Below, piece after piece: positions 1-11,410 of a stretch of DNA of 64,000 nt. Position 1 is the stretch's first letter, and the number at the start of each line of letters is the position of its first letter. The translations under genes and the position numbers were made by a program. This DNA comes from Buchnera aphidicola (Stegophylla sp.) (GTDB lineage: Bacteria > Pseudomonadota > Gammaproteobacteria > Enterobacterales > Enterobacteriaceae). The stretch lies in NCBI RefSeq assembly GCF_005080785.1, contig NZ_CP032998.1, positions 230,679 through 294,678 of the forward strand, given 5' to 3'. The notes under the pieces were generated by a model. It saw only the letters and a program-made list of their open reading frames with translations. It was not told the DNA's origin and searched no databases.

Positions 1-1329
1 TGTTAATCCTTTATGTTTATTATTAAAGTATACTGGTATAACACCTCGATATAAAGAAACAAAATTTAATGTACATTGATGTTTAGATAAAGCAAAAATA
101 GGTAATCCTGATGTAATACGAGACATAAGTAATGCACTTTTCCCTGATTCTGTAAGTGCAATAATAGCACTTGTTCCGTATAAATGGTTTGCAGCATACA
201 TAGCAGACATAACAATGGTTTCTTCAATATCATAAAATTTTATATTTAAACGATGTTTAGAAACATTAATACTAGGTATTTTTTCTGCACCTTGACAGAC
301 TTGACTCATAGAATATACAGTTTTTGATGGATATTTTCCAGTTGCTGTTTCTGCAGATAACATCACTGCATCTGTTCCATCTAATACAGCATTTGCAACA
401 TCCATAACTTCTGCTCGTGTTGGTATAGGATTAATAATCATAGATTCCATCATTTGTGTTGCTGTAATTACAATCCTATTTAATTTTCGAGCATACTTAA
501 TTAATTGTTTTTGCGCACTTATTAATTCAGGATCGCCAATTTCTACTCCTAAATCGCCTCGAGCTACCATAATAACATCAGAAGCCAATATCATACTTTT
601 CATGATTTTTTTATTGGCTACAACTTCAGCTCGTTCAATTTTCGCAACTATTTTTGCATAACTACCTGATTCATGAGCTAATGATCGTGCCATAATTAAA
701 TCTTTTGGATTTCTAGGAAATGAAATAGCTAAATAATCTACTCCAATTTTTGCAGCAAGATTAATATCTTCTCGATCTTTTTGTGTTAAAGATTTTGCAG
801 ATAACCCTCCTCCTAATTTATTTATTCCTTTATTATTGGATAATTTTCCTCCACAAATAACACGAGTAAATATTTGAGAATTATATATACGTACTACTTT
901 TAATTGTATTCTACCATCATCTAATAATAAAATATCATTTATTGTGACATCTTGAGGTAACTGTTTATAATCTACACCAACTTGATATTCGTTACCTTGA
1001 TTATGAGGTATATGAGGATCTAATATAAATGTATCATTTTTATGTAATAAAATATATTTTTTTTTAAACGTGGAAATTCTAATTTTTGGACCTTGTAAAT
1101 CGCCTAATAAAGCAATGTGATATCCTAATTTTTTTATTATTTTTATCGCATGAAAAGCTCTATATTCATGTTCTTCATGAGTACCATGAGAAAAATTTAA
1201 TCTTAATACATTCGCTCCTGATAAAATAACTTTTTCTAAATTATTCAATTTGTCTGTTGATGGTCCTAATGTAACAACTATTTTTGTTCTTCTTATTCTA
1301 TTTTTTGCTATTTTGTTCATCATATTCAT
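1..1329 (-). CDS. pykA: Pyruvate kinase, 3' end cut by window edge
   Basis: Converts phosphoenolpyruvate and ADP to pyruvate and ATP, the last step of glycolysis, in the cytosol. My translation gives 443 codons in frame to base 1 without a stop, so only the C-terminal few dozen residues are missing. Visible motifs are [13 protein letters not shown] near the N-terminus, the substrate/metal segment [20 protein letters not shown], and [14 protein letters not shown]. Candidate ATGs lie at 1329, 1323 and 1320; I took the outermost, while family alignment would fit any of them. It is divergent from zwf, as in other Buchnera. The missing C-terminus prevents checking the allosteric domain. Confidence 0.95.
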   Translation of the reverse strand, partial: MNMMNKIAKNRIRRTKIVVTLGPSTDKLNNLEKVILSGANVLRLNFSHGTHEEHEYRAFHAIKIIKKLGYHIALLGDLQGPKIRISTFKKKYILLHKNDTFILDPHIPHNQGNEYQVGVDYKQLPQDVTINDILLLDDGRIQLKVVRIYNSQIFTRVICGGKLSNNKGINKLGGGLSAKSLTQKDREDINLAAKIGVDYLAISFPRNPKDLIMARSLAHESGSYAKIVAKIERAEVVANKKIMKSMILASDVIMVARGDLGVEIGDPELISAQKQLIKYARKLNRIVITATQMMESMIINPIPTRAEVMDVANAVLDGTDAVMLSAETATGKYPSKTVYSMSQVCQGAEKIPSINVSKHRLNIKFYDIEETIVMSAMYAANHLYGTSAIIALTESGKSALLMSRITSGLPIFALSKHQCTLNFVSLYRGVIPVYFNNKHKGLT

Positions 1330-1630
1330 GATTTTATTTTAATACGAATAATTTATAATAATATATAATTATTATAAAATTATTTCAATTATATAAAAAA
1401 TTTTCCATATATTATAATTATTATAAATAATATAATATATAAATATTTAATTAAATATTTTAATAAGTTTATATAATGTAAATAAATATTTTTAAATTAT
1501 ATATTTATTGTACATATGTGCAACTAATAATAGAACATTATAATATATATTTTAAAAATATTACACTAAATAATAATTATTATATTTTTATAATTATAAT
1601 TATATTATAATTTTACGTTATATAAAATTA
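1330..1630. other. AT-rich divergent intergenic region between pykA and zwf
   Basis: About 300 bases of almost pure A/T between two divergent genes. It must hold the promoters for both, but the composition makes -10-like boxes occur everywhere, so I cannot pick one. I see no RNA gene, terminator or repeat. Confidence 0.6.
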
Positions 1631-3088
1631 ATGAGAGACAAAGTGAATATTAAAGATAATAAACCATATAATTTAATCATTTTTGGGGTTAAAGGTAATT
1701 TATCTTCTAAAAAACTTATACCTTCTTTATATCAATTAGAAAAATCAAATTACCTACATAAAAAGACTCAAATAATTGGTGTAGGACGAGCTAATTGGAA
1801 TAATAAAGATTATATTCAAATAACATTTAAAACATTGAAATCATTTATCAAAACAGATCTTGATAAAAAATATTGGAACATTTTTAAACAACGTTTATCT
1901 TTTTGTAATTTAGATGTATATGAAATTAAACAATTTGAAAAACTAAAAAATATATTAAAATATACAATGAATACAAATATTTATTATTTTTCTACACCAC
2001 CTAATACCTTTGGAAATATTTGTATGGGATTAGGAAAAATAAAATTAAATTATAAACCTAATAGAATTATTGTAGAAAAACCTATTGGAACATCATTAAA
2101 TTCGTCTAAAATTATTAATACTCAATTAGGAAAATATTTTTACGAACAACAAATATTTAGAATTGATCATTATCTTGGTAAAGAAACAATATTAAATTTA
2201 TTAGCATTACGTTTTGCAAACACTTTATTTTATAAAAATTGGGATAATACTGTTATTGATCATATAAAAATTAATGTTTCTGAAACAATAGGTATTGAAG
2301 ATAGATGGAGTTATTTTGATCAAATTGGACAAACACGAGATATGGTACAAAATCATTTATTACAAATATTAAGTATTGTTGCCATGTCACCTCCAAAAGA
2401 TTTAAATTTTCATAGTATTAGAAAAGAAAAAATTAAAGTATTAAAATCATTAAGAACAATGAATATTCACAATGTTAATCAATTTACAATACGAGGACAA
2501 TATAGTGAAGGTATTATTAATGGTCAACTTGTTCCTTCATACATTAATGAATTAGGAGCAAATAAAAATAGTAATACAGAAACTTTTGTAAAAATTTTAG
2601 TATATATTGATAACTCAAGATGGCAAGGTGTTCCATTTTATTTAAAAACTGGTAAACGTTTATCTAATAAAATATCTGAAATTACTATATATTTTAAAAC
2701 CATGCCTATACAATTATTTAATATAGATAATCAAAATAAAAAATTAAATAAATTAATTATCAGATTACAACCCAATGAATCTATAACAATGACATGTTTT
2801 AATAAAATTCCCAATTTAAATCCAGAATATCAATTACAAAATATTGAATTAAACTTTAGTTATGCTAACAGTTTTCGAAATTCAAAAATATATGATGCAT
2901 ATGATCGTTTATTATTAGAAAGTATGAGAAATAATCAATCTTTATTTGTGTGTCGAGAAGAAATAGAAGCATCATGGAAATGGATTGATTCTATTATAAA
3001 TGCATGGTCTATATGTGGAATCAAGCCTCAATTATATCCATCAGGAACTACAGGTCCTAAATTATCCAGAAAATATGAAAATAAATAG
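1631..3088 (+). CDS. zwf: Glucose-6-phosphate 1-dehydrogenase
   Basis: Oxidises glucose-6-phosphate to 6-phosphogluconolactone with NADP+, the entry to the oxidative pentose phosphate branch. At 485 aa it is close to the E. coli enzyme (491). The N-terminal dinucleotide-binding motif reads GVKGNLSSKKL where E. coli has GAKGDLARRKL. The catalytic segment RIDHYLGKE is intact, as are EKPIGTSL and the C-terminal VPFYLKTGKRL. ATG start; no strong Shine-Dalgarno is visible. It stands alone downstream of the pykA-zwf divergent region and upstream of htpX. rpiA elsewhere in the window belongs to the same pathway. Confidence 0.96.
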   Translation: MRDKVNIKDNKPYNLIIFGVKGNLSSKKLIPSLYQLEKSNYLHKKTQIIGVGRANWNNKDYIQITFKTLKSFIKTDLDKKYWNIFKQRLSFCNLDVYEIKQFEKLKNILKYTMNTNIYYFSTPPNTFGNICMGLGKIKLNYKPNRIIVEKPIGTSLNSSKIINTQLGKYFYEQQIFRIDHYLGKETILNLLALRFANTLFYKNWDNTVIDHIKINVSETIGIEDRWSYFDQIGQTRDMVQNHLLQILSIVAMSPPKDLNFHSIRKEKIKVLKSLRTMNIHNVNQFTIRGQYSEGIINGQLVPSYINELGANKNSNTETFVKILVYIDNSRWQGVPFYLKTGKRLSNKISEITIYFKTMPIQLFNIDNQNKKLNKLIIRLQPNESITMTCFNKIPNLNPEYQLQNIELNFSYANSFRNSKIYDAYDRLLLESMRNNQSLFVCREEIEASWKWIDSIINAWSICGIKPQLYPSGTTGPKLSRKYENK

Positions 3089-3278
3089 TACTAATGATAT
3101 ATACATACAGAACGTATGTAATATTTTAATTATTATAATTATTTATATATACGATATTAAATTTAATTAATTTAAAATATTTTTATAACATACATATTTA
3201 TGAAGTTCAATATATTTAACATTAAAGATTATTGAAATATTTTGATAAAATACTTAATTTAATTAATAGGAAAATTAT

Positions 3279-4157
3279 ATGATACGTATGATTCTTTTTA
3301 TGTGCACGAATTTATCAGTTATGTCAGTATTTGGAACGGTTTTATTTCTTGCTGGTATTGATGGAAATAGTATTAGTGGATTAATGATACTCTCCGGTCT
3401 TGTTGGATTTGGAGGGTCAATAATATCATTACTATTATCAAAATGGACAGCATTAAAATCGTTCCATGGTATGATTTTAAATAAACCCAATAATCCTATG
3501 GAATTATGGATTTTAAGTACAGTACATAAACAATCCTATCAAGTAGGCATTACTCCTCCAACAATACTTATTTATTATAAACAAGCGGTTAATGCGTTTG
3601 CTACAGGATGTTATAAACATTCAGCATTATTAGCTCTTTCTACTGGTTTATTACAAGTAATGAATAGGGATGAAATTGAAGCAGTTATTGCTCATGAAAT
3701 AAGCCATATTGCAAATGGTGATATGGTCACTTTATCATTAATACATGGTGTAACCAATACTTTTGTGTTTTTTATTTCTCGTATTTTATCAGAAACAATT
3801 ACTAATTTTATTTCTGATAACAAAAAATCTATATATATACAATATTGTACTACTTACATTCACTTTGTAATAGCAACAATTTTACAAACTATATTTGGTG
3901 GATTAGCTAGTATGATAGTTATGTGGTTTTCAAGATATCGTGAATTTCGTGCAGATGCAGGTGCTGCACAATTAGTAGGTTCAGAAAAAATCATTAATGC
4001 TTTAAAAAAATTTCACAGTATTAGCGAACCAAAATATAATATTGGTATGAATGCACATTATATACATGGAAAATCTGGTTCATCATTACATTTATTTGCA
4101 TCTCATCCACCAATACAAACAAGAATTCATGCAATTTATAAAAAAACATATATGTAA
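3279..4157 (+). CDS. htpX: Membrane zinc metalloprotease HtpX
   Basis: Inner-membrane protease (M48 family) that degrades misfolded membrane proteins, functionally overlapping with FtsH, which is also in this window. At 292 aa it matches E. coli HtpX (293). Two N-terminal transmembrane segments lie at about residues 4-25 and 33-53, the zinc motif HEISH at 139-143, a second hydrophobic pair at about 155-210, and the downstream ADAGAAQL segment supplies the third zinc ligand region. The ATG at 3279 follows an AGGA Shine-Dalgarno and gives the conserved beginning MIRMILF. It follows zwf, as in other Buchnera. Loss of its downstream neighbours leaves a 1.7 kb empty stretch. Confidence 0.96.
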   Translation: MIRMILFMCTNLSVMSVFGTVLFLAGIDGNSISGLMILSGLVGFGGSIISLLLSKWTALKSFHGMILNKPNNPMELWILSTVHKQSYQVGITPPTILIYYKQAVNAFATGCYKHSALLALSTGLLQVMNRDEIEAVIAHEISHIANGDMVTLSLIHGVTNTFVFFISRILSETITNFISDNKKSIYIQYCTTYIHFVIATILQTIFGGLASMIVMWFSRYREFRADAGAAQLVGSEKIINALKKFHSISEPKYNIGMNAHYIHGKSGSSLHLFASHPPIQTRIHAIYKKTYM

Positions 4158-5855
4158 TTTATTTAAATAATATATTATATAATATAACACATATATTTTT
4201 TAAATATTATAAATTTATTTTCAATCATATCAACATGATTGCCTGGATTGAATGAATTGTTTATTTATATGAAATTTTTAATATCAATATTCAATCATCA
4301 TTTTAATGAAATTATTAATTATAATGAGATACAAAGTGTATTTAAAATTAATAAATTAGTATTTATTTTAATTTGATCGAAATTATATTTGTTTAATTTA
4401 TCATAATAGATATATAGAATTGATATATATTCAGTAACAAAATAATTTTATTTTTTATAATGCTTTATATCACGATTGGAACTAACGAATATAAAATAAT
4501 CAATATTTTATTTTTTAAAAAACGATATGGTTATTTATTATATGATTTAAAATACTATAGAACAATGTAAATAACGTAAATATAATACAAAACAATTACA
4601 ATCGTCTAATTTTATATTATAATTTTAAAATTATTGTTTAAACATAATTATATATTAAAATCAGTGATTGATAATATTAAAATGATAAATAATTATATAT
4701 AATAAAATATTATTAGTCACTGTTATTATACATTGTATATTATTACATTGAAATAATTAAAAAATATTTATTTATATTAAACAATGATAATATTATATTC
4801 AATTTTATTGATGATTAATTTAAATTTATTTGAAAACATTGATATTATAAACTGATCGAATATCTATTAATAATTACCAAACTTGTATTTTTAAATTTAA
4901 AGATTTTATAAAATTATCTTACATTATTATATTCAATATAAAATATATATATTTTCAAGAAATAATATTGAAATAACTTGAGAATTAATAATTTCAACAA
5001 TTATAAGTACAATCATTTTTTTTAATTAAAACATGTTACTTAAAAAGTTTTATATATATTATATTTAATTTTTAAGACATTACATATATAATCTGAAATA
5101 TAAGAATAAATATAATTAATAAAATATTCACATGAAACAAATGATCTATAAGAGGTATTATAATATGAAAAAATATAATGTTTTCAGTATATAGTAAATT
5201 ACATAGTAAATTTAATTATACTATTAAATATATAATAATGAATTTTAAATATGTGAAAATATCATTCGATATACAATAAAAAATATTATATACTTTCAAG
5301 TATGATAAATAAAATACAATTAACATCATAAAATATTAATTTTTTCATCAAACACATTTTATTATTATAATAAAAAATTTAATGTTATTAATTTATTATA
5401 AATATTAATATCTAAAACATTTATATCATTGTAATTAATAATTTTTTTCTTTCACTGACATGTATAAAATGATTAAATATATTATTGATTTTTACTATAA
5501 AATATTATAATTCTGATATGAAATATCTAAAATTATTATTAAAAATAATTCTTTATTGAATAAATATCAATTGATATTTCCAAGATAATTATTTATTATA
5601 AAAACAATATATGAAATTAAAGATACTTTTTTATTTATATTATTCATTTTAGATAATGAATCATTTTATAAAATTATAATAATATTAGTATTCGTTATGA
5701 AATTTTTATATTATTATATCGAAAGTATATCAAATAAATTTGGTATGTATTGGTACAAAATACATAAAATATTTTATGTTATAATATTTTTATAAAATAA
5801 ATATAATATGTAATAATTTTATTATAATTTTAAATTTTATATTTACATATCAAAT
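4158..5855. other. 1.7 kb gene-free stretch, probable site of lost cspC/yoaE
   Basis: No open reading frame, tRNA or hairpin terminator is evident. From memory of other Buchnera genomes, a cold-shock gene (cspC) and the membrane protein gene yoaE lie between htpX and tsaB, and the length of the gap would accommodate them. A short patch near 4240-4262 (TGGATTGAATGAAT) faintly recalls the KWFNES codons of a cold-shock protein, but this is far too short to prove. The stretch is slightly less purely A/T than other gaps, as expected of decaying coding DNA. Confidence 0.45.
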
Positions 5856-6536
5856 ATGTTTAAAAATATATTATGTATTGATGCATCTTTTTATCAATTT
5901 TCAATTTCAATATTATATAAAAAAAAAATTATTAGTGAAATACAAACATGTAATCGAAAATATGAAAAAAATATTTTGATAATATTAAAAAAATTTTTAA
6001 CAAAAAATAATATAAAAATCAATAATTTAAATGTAATTGCATTTTCTACTGGTCCAGGTCATTTTAATAAAATAAGAATTGTAGCAAATATAGTACAAGG
6101 TTTGTCATTACCTTATAACATTCCACTAATTGGAATATCTACATTTTTAGTATTAGCTCAACAAATATGGAGAAAAAAAAAATATCAAAATATTATTTTT
6201 TATATTATTGATAAAAAAAAATATATATATTGGGAAAAATATAAAAAAAATAATTTTCATTTTTGGAGCAAAAAAGAAAAAGAGTTATTTATAAATATAG
6301 ATAATTATAAAAAAAAAATACAGTTTTTAAAAAAAGAATGGTACTTTTACAAATATAATTTAATTTTTTCTAAAAAAAAAAATAAGTTTTTTTATAAAAA
6401 TATTAATATTATTCAACCTCAATCCCAAGATTTAATATCATTAACTCTTATAGAATTGAAAAAAAAAAATTTTTTAACACTTAACAATATGAATATAAAT
6501 TATTTATATGATCTTATGTATTTTTTTAATTTATAA
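5856..6536 (+). CDS. tsaB: tRNA threonylcarbamoyladenosine (t6A) biosynthesis protein TsaB
   Basis: Non-catalytic partner of TsaD in making t6A at position 37 of ANN-decoding tRNAs; an ASKHA-fold protein. At 226 aa it compares with 231 in E. coli (YeaZ). The N-terminal strand MFKNILCIDAS and the core STGPGHFNKIRI followed by VQGLSLPYNIPLIGIST align with the TsaB GPGSFTGVRIG and QGLA...IGVST blocks. The C-terminal half is Lys/Asn/Tyr-rich and strongly diverged, with many A runs of 6-9. The ATG at 5856 has no clear Shine-Dalgarno. It is convergent with leuD. The family call rests on the first half of the protein. Confidence 0.88.
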   Translation: MFKNILCIDASFYQFSISILYKKKIISEIQTCNRKYEKNILIILKKFLTKNNIKINNLNVIAFSTGPGHFNKIRIVANIVQGLSLPYNIPLIGISTFLVLAQQIWRKKKYQNIIFYIIDKKKYIYWEKYKKNNFHFWSKKEKELFINIDNYKKKIQFLKKEWYFYKYNLIFSKKKNKFFYKNINIIQPQSQDLISLTLIELKKKNFLTLNNMNINYLYDLMYFFNL

Positions 6537-6594
6537 AACTACATATATAATAATATTATATGTAGTTTCTTTAAAGTATAAAATAATTAAAATT

Positions 6595-7203
6595 TCAATT
6601 ATATTTTAAAAAATTAGGGATATTTTTTTCATATTGTAAAATATATTTTTCGTATTTCATAGTTAAATCAATATTATCTAAACCTTTTAATAAACATAAA
6701 CGATGAAAATTATTAATCTTAAATGAATATATTTTATTACATAAAATAAATTGATTATTTTGTAAATTAATAGTCGCCTGTATACCAGGTTTATTATAAA
6801 TTATATAAAATATATTATTAATATAATTTTCTGATAATGTAATCAAAAGCAGATGATTGTTAAAACTATTACTATAAAAAATATCTGCAAAACTAGGAGC
6901 AATAATCGCTTTAAATCCATAATCCAATAAAGCCCATACAGCATGTTCTCTAGAAGAACCGCATCCAAAATTATGACGTGTAATTAAAATACTAGATTTT
7001 TTATAATTTGGATGATTTAAAATAAATGTATGATTAATTTTTTTAATATCGCCATTTATAAATTTCCAATTATAAAATAAATATTTTTTAAAACCAGTTT
7101 TACTCACTTTTTGTAAAAATTGTTTTGGTATAATAGCATCAGTATCTATATTAGAAATATCCAAAGGTGCTATAATTCCAGTATGATTAGTAAATGGTTT
7201 CAA
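6595..7203 (-). CDS. leuD: 3-isopropylmalate dehydratase small subunit, TTG start proposed
   Basis: Small subunit of isopropylmalate isomerase (with LeuC), step two of leucine synthesis. The swivel domain shows the conserved NIDTDAIIPKQFL and the active-site-flanking GCGSSREHAVWAL. I place the start at a TTG at 7203: it gives a protein beginning M-KPFTNHTG like the family, 202 aa against 201 in E. coli, preceded by AAGGA ten bases upstream. Longer in-frame starts exist (ATG at 7254, TTG at 7269) but would add about 17-22 unmatched residues and overlap the end of leuC. The frame is open throughout. Last gene of the leuABCD operon. Confidence 0.93.
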   Translation of the reverse strand: MKPFTNHTGIIAPLDISNIDTDAIIPKQFLQKVSKTGFKKYLFYNWKFINGDIKKINHTFILNHPNYKKSSILITRHNFGCGSSREHAVWALLDYGFKAIIAPSFADIFYSNSFNNHLLLITLSENYINNIFYIIYNKPGIQATINLQNNQFILCNKIYSFKINNFHRLCLLKGLDNIDLTMKYEKYILQYEKNIPNFLKYN

Positions 7204-7234
7204 TATTGTGATTTCCTTATTTAAAAAATAATCA

Positions 7235-8635
7235 TTATAATAATTCTCTAACATCAATAAAACGTCCAAAAATTGCTGCTGCTGCAGCCATAGCAGGACT
7301 CACTAAATGTGTTCTACTTCCCACTCCTTGTCGATTTTCAAAATTTCTATTACTTGTTGATGCACACCTATCATGAAGAGTCAGATGATCATCATTCATT
7401 CCTAAACACATAGAACATCCAGGTAATCTCCATTCTAAACCAGAATCAATAAATATTTTATCTAATCCTTCATATTCAGCTTGTTTTTTGACTACTTGTG
7501 AACCTGGTACTACTATAGCATGAACATTACTATGTATTTTTCTATTTTGAACTATTTTTGCAGCAATTCTTAAATCTTCTATTCTAGAATTTGTACAAGA
7601 TCCAATAAATACTTTATTTATTTTAATATCAGTTAAAAACATTCCTTCTTTTAACCCCATATATAACAATGATTTCTTAGCAGTTTGCCGTTCGTCATAT
7701 TTAGTAAACTTATCAACCGATGGAATACATTGATCAATAGAAATAACTTGACTAGGATTAGTCCCCCAAGTAACTTGTGGAGCCAGATTATCAATATTAA
7801 TATCAATTGATTGATCATATATGGCATCATTATCTGATTTTAATGTTTTCCAATATTTTAAAGCTGTATTCCAATTTTGTTTTTTAGGAGTAAAAGATTT
7901 ATTTTTTAAATAATTAAAAGTTATTTGATCAGGTGCGATAATTCCTGATTTTGCTCCCATTTCTATTGCCATATTACATAACGTCATTCTACTTTCCATA
8001 CTTAAAACAGATATTACTTCTCCTGTAAATTCTATTACACAACCTGTTCCTCCAGAAACACCTATTTGATTAATAATATATAATATTATATCTTTAGAAC
8101 TAATACCCTTTTTAAGAGTACCATTAATAATAATATTCATATTTTTAAAACGTTTTTGTTTAATAGTTTGTGTAGCTAAGACATGTTCGACTTCTGATGT
8201 TCCAATTCCAAATGCTAAAGCACCAAAAGCACCGTGTGTTGAAGTATGCGAGTCACCACAAACAATTACCATTCCTGGTAGTGTCATACCTTGTTCAGGT
8301 CCTATAACATGTACAATACCTTGTTTTTCATGATGTATATCATATAATGAAATATTAAATGCATGACAATTATCAATTAATGTTTCCATTTGAATTTTTG
8401 ACATAGGATTTAAAGCATCAAAATTTTTTGTTTTTGTAGAAACATTATGATCCATGGTCGCAAACGTTTTTTGAGGACATCGTACATGTCTATTCTTAAC
8501 TTTTAACGCATGAAAAGCTTGAGGAGAAGTTACTTCGTGTATTAAATGTAAATCTACATATAAAATAGATATATCTGTACTATTTTGATATACTATATGA
8601 TGATCATATAATTTTTCATATAATGTTTTTCCCAT
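7235..8635 (-). CDS. leuC: 3-isopropylmalate dehydratase large subunit
   Basis: Large, [4Fe-4S]-carrying subunit of isopropylmalate isomerase, converting 2- to 3-isopropylmalate with LeuD. At 466 aa it is the same length as E. coli LeuC. The iron-sulfur cysteines are visible in [12 protein letters not shown] and [10 protein letters not shown], and [25 protein letters not shown] is the conserved substrate region. The ATG lies one base beyond the leuB stop, indicating translational coupling. It sits within the minus-strand leuA-B-C-D order. Composition is slightly less AT-rich than in neighbouring housekeeping genes, reflecting strong conservation. Confidence 0.97.
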   Translation of the reverse strand: MGKTLYEKLYDHHIVYQNSTDISILYVDLHLIHEVTSPQAFHALKVKNRHVRCPQKTFATMDHNVSTKTKNFDALNPMSKIQMETLIDNCHAFNISLYDIHHEKQGIVHVIGPEQGMTLPGMVIVCGDSHTSTHGAFGALAFGIGTSEVEHVLATQTIKQKRFKNMNIIINGTLKKGISSKDIILYIINQIGVSGGTGCVIEFTGEVISVLSMESRMTLCNMAIEMGAKSGIIAPDQITFNYLKNKSFTPKKQNWNTALKYWKTLKSDNDAIYDQSIDINIDNLAPQVTWGTNPSQVISIDQCIPSVDKFTKYDERQTAKKSLLYMGLKEGMFLTDIKINKVFIGSCTNSRIEDLRIAAKIVQNRKIHSNVHAIVVPGSQVVKKQAEYEGLDKIFIDSGLEWRLPGCSMCLGMNDDHLTLHDRCASTSNRNFENRQGVGSRTHLVSPAMAAAAAIFGRFIDVRELL

Positions 8636-8636
8636 A

Positions 8637-9731
8637 TTATGCCTCTTTACTGATTAGTTGAGCAATTATATCTCCCATGTGATCAGTACTAATATAATCT
8701 TTACTACAATCAGCAATATCAAAAGTTCTGTATCCTTTCTGTAAAGCAGTTTTAACACACGAATAAATTAAATTCGATAATACATTTAACTTCATACTGT
8801 AACGTAATAACAGAGCAATAGATAAAATTTGAGCAATAGGATTAGCTATATTTTTATTTTGAATATCTGGAGCTGATCCTCCTGCAGGTTCATATAAACC
8901 AAAATTATTTATGTTTAAACTAGCTGATGCTAACATACCAATAGAACCGGAAAGTGCAGCACATTCATCAGATATAATATCACCAAACAAATTCGAACAC
9001 AAAATAACATCAAATGCTACTGGATTTTGAATAATTTGCATAATCGCATTATCAATATATAAATGAGACAATTGAACATCAGGATATTGAATTGATATAC
9101 TTTCTACTATTTCTCGCCATAATTTTGAACTTTGTAAAACATTTGCTTTATCAATAGAAACAATTTTTTTGTTTCTTTGTTGGGCGATGTTAAAAGCAAA
9201 TTTAGCTATTCTTTCAATTTCAAAGGCATAATATAACTCAGTATCAAAAGCGAATTCTTTTAATTCTAAATTAGTTTTGCGATCTGAATTACCAAAATAA
9301 ATACCTCCTGTTAATTCTCGTATACATAATATATCAAATCCTGAATCAACTATTTTAGTTTTTAATGGTGATAATTGTTTTAATTCAGGATATAATATTG
9401 ATGGACGAATATTAGCAAATAAATTAAAATGTTTTCGTAAAGGTAATAAACCTCCTTTTTCAGGCTGTTGATTATCAGGTAATGTTTGCCACTTTGGCCC
9501 TCCTACTGAACCTAAAAGAATAGCATCAGATTGTTGACATCCTAATAATGTTTTTTGAGGCAATGGACACCCATATTTATCAATTGCAATTCCACCAATA
9601 TCATACTCCTTAGTAATAATATTTAAAAAATATTTTTTTTTTAAAATATTTAAAATTTTATATCCTTGTCTCATAATTTCTGGACCTATTCCATCTCCAG
9701 GTAGTACTGCAATACAAAAAGAATTTTTCAT
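8637..9731 (-). CDS. leuB: 3-isopropylmalate dehydrogenase
   Basis: NAD-dependent oxidative decarboxylation of 3-isopropylmalate to 2-ketoisocaproate, step three of leucine synthesis. At 364 aa it matches E. coli (363). Motifs are [12 protein letters not shown] at the N-terminus, [20 protein letters not shown], the metal-site segment [10 protein letters not shown] and the nucleotide loop [13 protein letters not shown] start at 9731. The leuA-leuB spacing is about 137 bases of A/T, while leuB-leuC is nearly contiguous. Confidence 0.97.
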   Translation of the reverse strand: MKNSFCIAVLPGDGIGPEIMRQGYKILNILKKKYFLNIITKEYDIGGIAIDKYGCPLPQKTLLGCQQSDAILLGSVGGPKWQTLPDNQQPEKGGLLPLRKHFNLFANIRPSILYPELKQLSPLKTKIVDSGFDILCIRELTGGIYFGNSDRKTNLELKEFAFDTELYYAFEIERIAKFAFNIAQQRNKKIVSIDKANVLQSSKLWREIVESISIQYPDVQLSHLYIDNAIMQIIQNPVAFDVILCSNLFGDIISDECAALSGSIGMLASASLNINNFGLYEPAGGSAPDIQNKNIANPIAQILSIALLLRYSMKLNVLSNLIYSCVKTALQKGYRTFDIADCSKDYISTDHMGDIIAQLISKEA

Positions 9732-9868
9732 TTTAATTATTCTTAAATTATATTTATGTAATCGTTTGTTTATAAAAATTTTTTATGGTATTCATAATAA
9801 ATTAAATATTATTTCAATATTAATATTATTTATATTTAAATAAATAATAATAAAAATTTATAATATAT

Positions 9869-11410
9869 TTATGTTCTTTTTAATTGTAACATAACTTGAT
9901 TTGATCTCCAAATATTGTTAAATACATTTATCATAGCTTTAACAGATGCTTCAATAATATCAGTTGCTAAACCTACTCCATGAAATTTTCGACATTGATA
10001 TTTTACTAAAATATCTACTTGGCCCAAAGCATCTTTTCCTTTTCCTTTAGCAAACAATTGAAATTTTTGTAATGTAATTGAATAACTTACAATTTTATTT
10101 AAAGCTTGATACACAGAATCAATAGGACCATTACTAGTGGTGGTTGATTTAGTAATAATTGATGTACCACATGCTAATGTTACTGAAGATGTAGATAATC
10201 CAGTAGAACTGGATTGAACATTAAAATATTCTAACTTAAAATATTCATAATCTTCTTGTTTATTATTTATGAATGCTAATGCTTCCAAATCATAATCAAA
10301 AACTTGTCCTTTTTTATCAGCTAATTTTAAAAAAGCAACATATAATTCATTAATATCATATTCATTATCTTTATATCCCATCATGGTCATACGATATTTT
10401 ACTGCAGCACGTCCAGATCTTGAAGTTAAATTTAATTTTTTTTCTTTTAATCCAATTGTTTGAGGTGATATAATTTCATAATTTTTTCTATTTTTTAATA
10501 CACCATCTTGGTGTATACCTGAAGAGTGTGAAAATGCATTACTACCAACAATAGCTTTGTTTGCTGATATAGGCATGTTACATAATTGACTAATAATTTT
10601 ACTCGTTCTATATATTTCTTTACTATTAATATTGGTATACACATTTAATAAATCTTGCCTTGCTTGAATAGCCATAATAATTTCTTCTAATGCTGCATTA
10701 CCAGCTCGTTCACCTATTCCATTGATTGTTCCCTCTACTTGACGAGCTCCAGCAAGTATTGCAGAAATTGAATTTGCTACTGCCATACCTAAATCATCAT
10801 GGCAATGTACAGAAATAATAGCTTGATCAATATTAGGTACTTTTTGGTATAATGATTTAATAATGTTACCAAATTGATTCGGAATTGTATAACCAACAGT
10901 ATCTGGAATATTTATTGTTGTTGCTCCGTATGATATGGCTATTTCAACAATTTTACAAAGATTATCTATTGATGTTCTCCCTGCATCTTCACAAGAAAAT
11001 TCAATATCATTAGTGTAACGTTTTGCTCTTTTAATTGAATGTATCGCCATCAGTATAATGTCATCAAAATTTTTTCGTAATTTAGATTGTATATGTAAAT
11101 CTGATGTACCTAAAAAAATATGAATTCTAAAATTTTCAAGTTTTGACATTGCTTCTGCTGCTACATCAATATCTTTATCTATACATCTTGCTAAACTACA
11201 TATTCTACTATTTTTAACATGTTTAGAAATAGTTTGAACAGATTCAAAATCTCCAGGAGATGAAATTGGAAACCCAACTTCAATTACATCAATTTTCATT
11301 CTTTCTAATGCTAATGCAATTTGTAATTTTTCTTTTACACTTAAACTAGATTGTAATGCTTGTTCTCCATCTCTTAACGACGTGTCAAAAATAATAACTT
11401 TTTCAGACAT
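9869..11410 (-). CDS. leuA: 2-isopropylmalate synthase
   Basis: Condenses acetyl-CoA and 2-ketoisovalerate, the committed step of leucine synthesis. At 513 aa (E. coli 523) it has the catalytic TIM barrel with DTSLRDGEQ at residues 9-17, [13 protein letters not shown] with the metal-binding histidines, and [13 protein letters not shown]. The C-terminal regulatory domain (about 390-513) is retained, so leucine feedback control is possible. The ATG at 11410 follows an AGGA Shine-Dalgarno. First gene of leuABCD. In many Buchnera this operon sits on a repA plasmid; here it lies between chromosomal tsaB and rsmC with no repA in sight. No leader-peptide attenuator is visible upstream. Confidence 0.97.
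   Translation of the reverse strand: MSEKVIIFDTSLRDGEQALQSSLSVKEKLQIALALERMKIDVIEVGFPISSPGDFESVQTISKHVKNSRICSLARCIDKDIDVAAEAMSKLENFRIHIFLGTSDLHIQSKLRKNFDDIILMAIHSIKRAKRYTNDIEFSCEDAGRTSIDNLCKIVEIAISYGATTINIPDTVGYTIPNQFGNIIKSLYQKVPNIDQAIISVHCHDDLGMAVANSISAILAGARQVEGTINGIGERAGNAALEEIIMAIQARQDLLNVYTNINSKEIYRTSKIISQLCNMPISANKAIVGSNAFSHSSGIHQDGVLKNRKNYEIISPQTIGLKEKKLNLTSRSGRAAVKYRMTMMGYKDNEYDINELYVAFLKLADKKGQVFDYDLEALAFINNKQEDYEYFKLEYFNVQSSSTGLSTSSVTLACGTSIITKSTTTSNGPIDSVYQALNKIVSYSITLQKFQLFAKGKGKDALGQVDILVKYQCRKFHGVGLATDIIEASVKAMINVFNNIWRSNQVMLQLKRT

Noticed and set aside
3275-3490. Minus-strand frame over htpX
   Set aside because: Antisense shadow of the HtpX N-terminal membrane segments.
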